From JACZUI01 sp965216725 (GTDB lineage: Bacteria; Actinomycetota; Acidimicrobiia; Spongiisociales; ZC4RG35), in contig CBDCGI010000019.1 in assembly GCA_965216725.1 (NCBI GenBank), forward strand, positions 43,881 to 107,880: a DNA stretch of 64,000 nt, in the 5' to 3' direction. Within the stretch, counting starts at the first letter, position 1, and every line of letters starts with the position of its first letter. A program made the position numbers and the translations under genes. Positions 61,385-64,000 of the stretch are shown here, piece after piece. Under the pieces are notes generated by a model. The model ran no database searches and was not told the origin of the DNA. It worked only from the letters and a program-made list of their open reading frames with translations.

Positions 61385-62319
61385 TGTTCGATGTGATCGG
61401 TGATCTCTTTGCCCGGCTCCAGCAACTACTGGGCACGATCCTCGCCTTCTATTTCGATCTTCTCAACGGCTTCATGAGTGATGGCTGGGCCAACGGTCTC
61501 GCCATCATCATGTTGACCATCACCATCAACATCCTGGTGTTCCCACTCACGTTGAAGCAGACACGGGCCACACGTGCCTTCCAAGAGATCCAACCCAAGA
61601 TCAAGAAGATCCAAGCCGAGTACAAAGACGACCCTCAGGAGATGCAGAAGCGGCTGATGGAGGCTCAGCGTGAAGCCGGCGCCACCCCCGGCGGTTGTCT
61701 CCTCCCTCTTCTCGTCCAGATGCCGATCTGGTTCGCCCTCTTCCGGCTGCTGCAACAGCCATTTCACTTTCTCGATGGGCCTGATGGTGAAAAGACCGAC
61801 CAGATCGACCCGGATGCCATCCATGCGATAGATCCCGATTCGGCCCTTGGCCAGTCGCTTCTCGATGGTGAGCCTGAGAAGTTCTTGGGGATGTTCCTCG
61901 ACACCTCCCCCAACGAAGCAGTCTCCCAGAGTCTCACCGAGGCACTTCCCTACCTGGCCATGATTCTGGTCATGGTCGCTGCCCAATATGTCCAACAGTG
62001 GCACGCCACTTACGGGCAGGCGAAGCCCGAAGGTCCGGGATCTGGCTCACAACAGATGATCACTCGGATCATGCCCCTTTTCATTGGGTTCATCTCATAC
62101 AATTTCCCAGCCGGATTGTTGCTCTACTGGACGACTTCCAACTTGTTCCGGCTGGGCCAGCAGTTCTTGATCTTCAGGATGGAGGGGCGTCCCACCCGTC
62201 CCGGTTCAGAGCAGGCCTCGGCGAAGCCTGCCCCGGCCAAGGAGTCCGCGGACGACCCGCCGGCCAAGAAGCCACAGCAGGGATCCGCTAAAAAACGTCG
62301 TCGTCGCAGGAGGAATTAG
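61384..62319 (+). CDS. yidC: Membrane protein insertase YidC/OxaA
   Basis: A 311-residue actinobacterial YidC without the periplasmic P1 domain. It has the helix LAIIMLTITINILVFPLTLKQTRATRAFQEIQPKIKKIQ, GCLLPLLVQMPIWFALF, a glycine-rich hairpin, and SYNFPAGLLLYWTTSNLF, ending in a Lys/Arg-rich tail. It inserts membrane proteins alone or with SecYEG. It overlaps jag by one base. Confidence 0.96.
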   Translation: MFDVIGDLFARLQQLLGTILAFYFDLLNGFMSDGWANGLAIIMLTITINILVFPLTLKQTRATRAFQEIQPKIKKIQAEYKDDPQEMQKRLMEAQREAGATPGGCLLPLLVQMPIWFALFRLLQQPFHFLDGPDGEKTDQIDPDAIHAIDPDSALGQSLLDGEPEKFLGMFLDTSPNEAVSQSLTEALPYLAMILVMVAAQYVQQWHATYGQAKPEGPGSGSQQMITRIMPLFIGFISYNFPAGLLLYWTTSNLFRLGQQFLIFRMEGRPTRPGSEQASAKPAPAKESADDPPAKKPQQGSAKKRRRRRRN

Positions 62320-63182
62320 TGAGCACAGTGGAGATTGAGCTTCGGGCCCGTACCGTCGATCTTGCAATCGAGGCCGCGATGCAAGAGCTCGGGGTCGATG
62401 ACCGAGAGCTGTTGACAGTGGAGGTCGTAAGTGAGCCCGAGTCCGGGTTCCTTGGGATCGGTCGTAAAGATGCAGTAGTGAAAGTGAAGCGGCGTCGTTC
62501 GCGACGGAGTCGAAACCGAAGGTCATCGCAGAACAAGGATTCTCGATCGTCGAAAGGACAAGATCGGCGGGAGTCGACTAGAAATAGCGGGAACCGGAAT
62601 GACAAGACCGGAAAAGGCCGCGGATCCGACCGTGGCAAATCGAACAAGGACAAAGCGGTGAGTGGTCAAAACAAGCAGCCCAGAGTCGATGATCGACCGA
62701 CATTGGATGTCGAGGAACAGGCGGACAAGGCCAAGGAGTTCCTCGAAGGTCTGGTTGCTGCATACGGTCTCGAAGGAGCGGTGGAAACCCGTATCGACGA
62801 TGACGTGATAGTGATCGATGTAAACGGTGAGCAAACCGAAGCTCTGGTAGGGGTGCGCGGCTCGGTTCGCTCAGCACTTCACGAACTGACTCGGACGGTC
62901 CTCCAGAAATACAGTCAGGACACCGGGCGGATTCGACTCGATGTGGCCGGATACGCCGAAAGACGCCGACAGGCATTGACGATTTACGCGGATCAACTCA
63001 TCGACCAACTCCAAGCAGAAGGTGGGGAGATCATGCTGGAACCGATGAGCTCGGCTGATCGCAAGGTGATCCATGACGCCGCGGCCGCACGGGGGGGAGT
63101 TGAGTCGTATTCCGAAGGAGAGGCGCCTCGCCGGTTTGTGGTGCTTGCCGCCACAAAGGAATCGGGAGGGGAAGAGGAGTAG
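62319..63182 (+). CDS. jag: Jag/KhpB RNA-binding protein
   Basis: This 287-residue protein has an N-terminal Jag domain (STVEIELRARTVDLAIEAAMQELGV), a basic disordered linker rich in Arg/Lys/Ser (about 50-125), then a KH-like domain (VIDVNGEQTEALVGVRGSVRSALHEL) and an R3H domain (MSSADRKVIHDAAAARGGVESYSEGEAPRRFVVL). KhpB-type proteins bind RNA and affect cell division. GTG start at 62319 overlaps yidC. A strong terminator follows. Confidence 0.92.
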   Translation: MSTVEIELRARTVDLAIEAAMQELGVDDRELLTVEVVSEPESGFLGIGRKDAVVKVKRRRSRRSRNRRSSQNKDSRSSKGQDRRESTRNSGNRNDKTGKGRGSDRGKSNKDKAVSGQNKQPRVDDRPTLDVEEQADKAKEFLEGLVAAYGLEGAVETRIDDDVIVIDVNGEQTEALVGVRGSVRSALHELTRTVLQKYSQDTGRIRLDVAGYAERRRQALTIYADQLIDQLQAEGGEIMLEPMSSADRKVIHDAAAARGGVESYSEGEAPRRFVVLAATKESGGEEE

Positions 63183-63202
63183 CCGCCGAAACGTCGAGTT
63201 TC

Positions 63203-63234
63203 AAATACCCGGGACCTCACGGTCCCGGGTATTT
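63203..63234 (+). terminator. Strong terminator after jag
   Basis: AAATACCCGGGACC (63203-63216) pairs perfectly with GGTCCCGGGTATTT (63221-63234) around TCAC; TGTTT follows. It ends the rpmH-jag operon and abuts the rsmG start. Confidence 0.9.
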
Positions 63235-63845
63235 TGTTTCACGTGGAAACTTCTGCAGAGATATGGGTCCGTTGCGCAGCGTGGACCGGTGTTGAACTGG
63301 ATAACCGGGCCCTGCACAGGCTGACCCGATATCGGGATTGGTTGGCCGAGGAAGCGATGCCAGCCGGAGCGGTGGGGCCCGATGAGGCTCATCGGCTAGA
63401 TCGAAGACACATCGGCGATTCTTTGCTCTTTGGGTATGGGCTTGTTGGCCGATCGCATATCGTCGACGTCGGCTCGGGTGTCGGTCTGCCCGGAATTCCG
63501 CTTGCCATTGCTTTCCCCGAGACCGAGGTCACCCTGGTCGACCGTTCCGCAAAAAGAATGGATCTGGCGCGACGTGCCGTCCGAATCCTGGGATTGGACA
63601 ATGTCGGTACCCGCAACGTCGACTTCGAAAAAACTCCGGTGATGGCCAGCACCGTCGTCTCCCGTGCCACCTTCCCGATGGAGAAAGCCGGCCACGTCAT
63701 CAGGCTCGGTTTGGGGTCGGGCGGAGTCGCCGTTCTTGGCGGGTCGTGGTCGAACCGTCCATCGCTACCGGAGTGGGAAACGATCGAGGTACCCGTTTCG
63801 ATCCTTGACCATCAGGTGTGGCTCCTTATGATGCAAACGCCGTGA
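63234..63845 (+). CDS. rsmG: 16S rRNA (guanine-N7)-methyltransferase RsmG
   Basis: This 203-residue SAM methyltransferase has LDRRHIGDSLLFGY, motif I IVDVGSGVGLPGIPLAIAFP, VTLVDRSAKRMDLARRAV and a VVSRATFPMEKA. It methylates G527 of 16S rRNA. The TTG at 63234 overlaps a hairpin; a GTG at 63243 is an alternative. The stop overlaps the parA start (GTGA). Confidence 0.93.
   Translation: MFHVETSAEIWVRCAAWTGVELDNRALHRLTRYRDWLAEEAMPAGAVGPDEAHRLDRRHIGDSLLFGYGLVGRSHIVDVGSGVGLPGIPLAIAFPETEVTLVDRSAKRMDLARRAVRILGLDNVGTRNVDFEKTPVMASTVVSRATFPMEKAGHVIRLGLGSGGVAVLGGSWSNRPSLPEWETIEVPVSILDHQVWLLMMQTP
63235..63250. promoter_or_regulatory. parS-like site
   Basis: TGTTTCACGTGGAAAC keeps the left half of the parS consensus (TGTTTCACGTGAAACA) and the CACGTG core, but the right half has an extra G shift (13 of 16 at best). 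It overlaps the start of rsmG, 600 bases before parA. Confidence 0.5.
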
Positions 63846-64000
63846 CAGATGCTTATCCCAAAGTGATTGCCCTCGCCAATCAGAAGGGTGGTGTGGGGAA
63901 GTCGACCACAGCCATAAATCTCGGTGCGTCATTGGCATTTCAGGGCCTCAAGGTGCTGCTGGTCGACCTCGATCCGCAGGGAAACGCCACCAGCGGGCTG
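63842..64000 (+). CDS. parA: Chromosome-partitioning ATPase ParA, N-terminal fragment
   Basis: The first 53 codons are in the window. They contain IALANQKGGVGKSTTAINLGASLAFQG, the deviant Walker A motif of ParA/MinD ATPases, and LLVDLDPQGNATSG (Walker A'). It moves ParB-parS complexes during segregation. The GTG start overlaps the rsmG stop. Confidence 0.93.
   Translation, partial: MTDAYPKVIALANQKGGVGKSTTAINLGASLAFQGLKVLLVDLDPQGNATSGL

Noticed and set aside
1..64000. CRISPR arrays, prophage or intact insertion sequences
   Set aside because: No regularly spaced repeats, transposase or phage structural genes were seen on either strand.

Overview
This window is a roughly 60% GC actinobacterial chromosome segment that includes the replication-origin neighbourhood. 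The order gyrA-gyrB-dciA-recF-dnaN-dnaA // rpmH-rnpA-yidD-yidC-jag-rsmG-parA (51.1-64.0 kb) and the serine/threonine-kinase cell-wall cluster FHA-FHA-PP2C-RodA-PBP-PknB // TrpG-CrgA (0-6.8 kb) are actinobacterial hallmarks. Gene content and codon use fit an uncultured member of Acidimicrobiia or a related class; that placement is an inference.

Layout. 0-6.8 kb: peptidoglycan and division signalling. 6.8-9.7 kb: nitrilase, small zinc-ribbon protein and thiolase, with a rearranged duplicate of the thiolase 5' end upstream. 9.7-16.3 kb: a general-stress island with a stand-alone anti-sigma-like ATPase, tRNA-Ala, a DUF2383 protein, a CsbD-like protein, a DUF6328 protein, a single polypeptide joining an anti-sigma-type ATPase domain to a complete SigB/F-type sigma factor, a GlsB-type membrane protein, a STAS anti-anti-sigma factor, and a PP2C (RsbU/SpoIIE) phosphatase broken by several frameshifts. 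16.4-20.2 kb: acyltransferase and glycosyltransferase, then a sulfide:quinone oxidoreductase-TusE/DsrC-DsrE operon. 20.2-31.2 kb: membrane proteins, a quinone oxidoreductase with a divergent TetR regulator, a PhnD-like protein, LtrA, a complete Zn uptake locus (Zur, ZnuC // ZnuA, ZnuB) around a Fur-family operator, a K+ channel, a SARP regulator fused to a dead alpha/beta hydrolase, and a secreted HExxH protein. 31.2-47.5 kb: phosphofructokinase, a decayed secreted-protein gene, an ECF sigma/membrane partner pair, an amino-acid decarboxylase, a LuxR/hydrolase fusion, tRNA-Ile, TetR regulators with clear palindromic operators, a SnoaL-cyclase fusion, a broken BTAD regulator, and a carboxymuconolactone-decarboxylase/AhpD-like gene with an in-frame TGA at its second catalytic cysteine. 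47.5-51.1 kb: acetyltransferase, then a cysteine synthase-TusA-DsrE operon preceded by a Cys-rich leader peptide and a terminator/antiterminator. 51-64 kb: origin region.

Three observations stand out. (1) A ribosome-mediated cysteine attenuator appears to control the cysteine synthase/sulfur-relay operon at 48.47-50.4 kb. (2) There is a probable selenoprotein (CxxU) at 44.65-45.63 kb with a bacterial SECIS-like hairpin just after the TGA. (3) An anti-sigma domain and a sigma factor are fused in one protein at 11.8-12.9 kb. Frameshifts are concentrated in accessory genes (13.8-15.1, 32.4-33.0, 43.3-44.3 kb), while the origin-region genes are intact apart from an unresolved rnpA start. This argues for genuine decay over random sequencing error, though error cannot be excluded. 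No CRISPR array, prophage or intact insertion sequence was seen.
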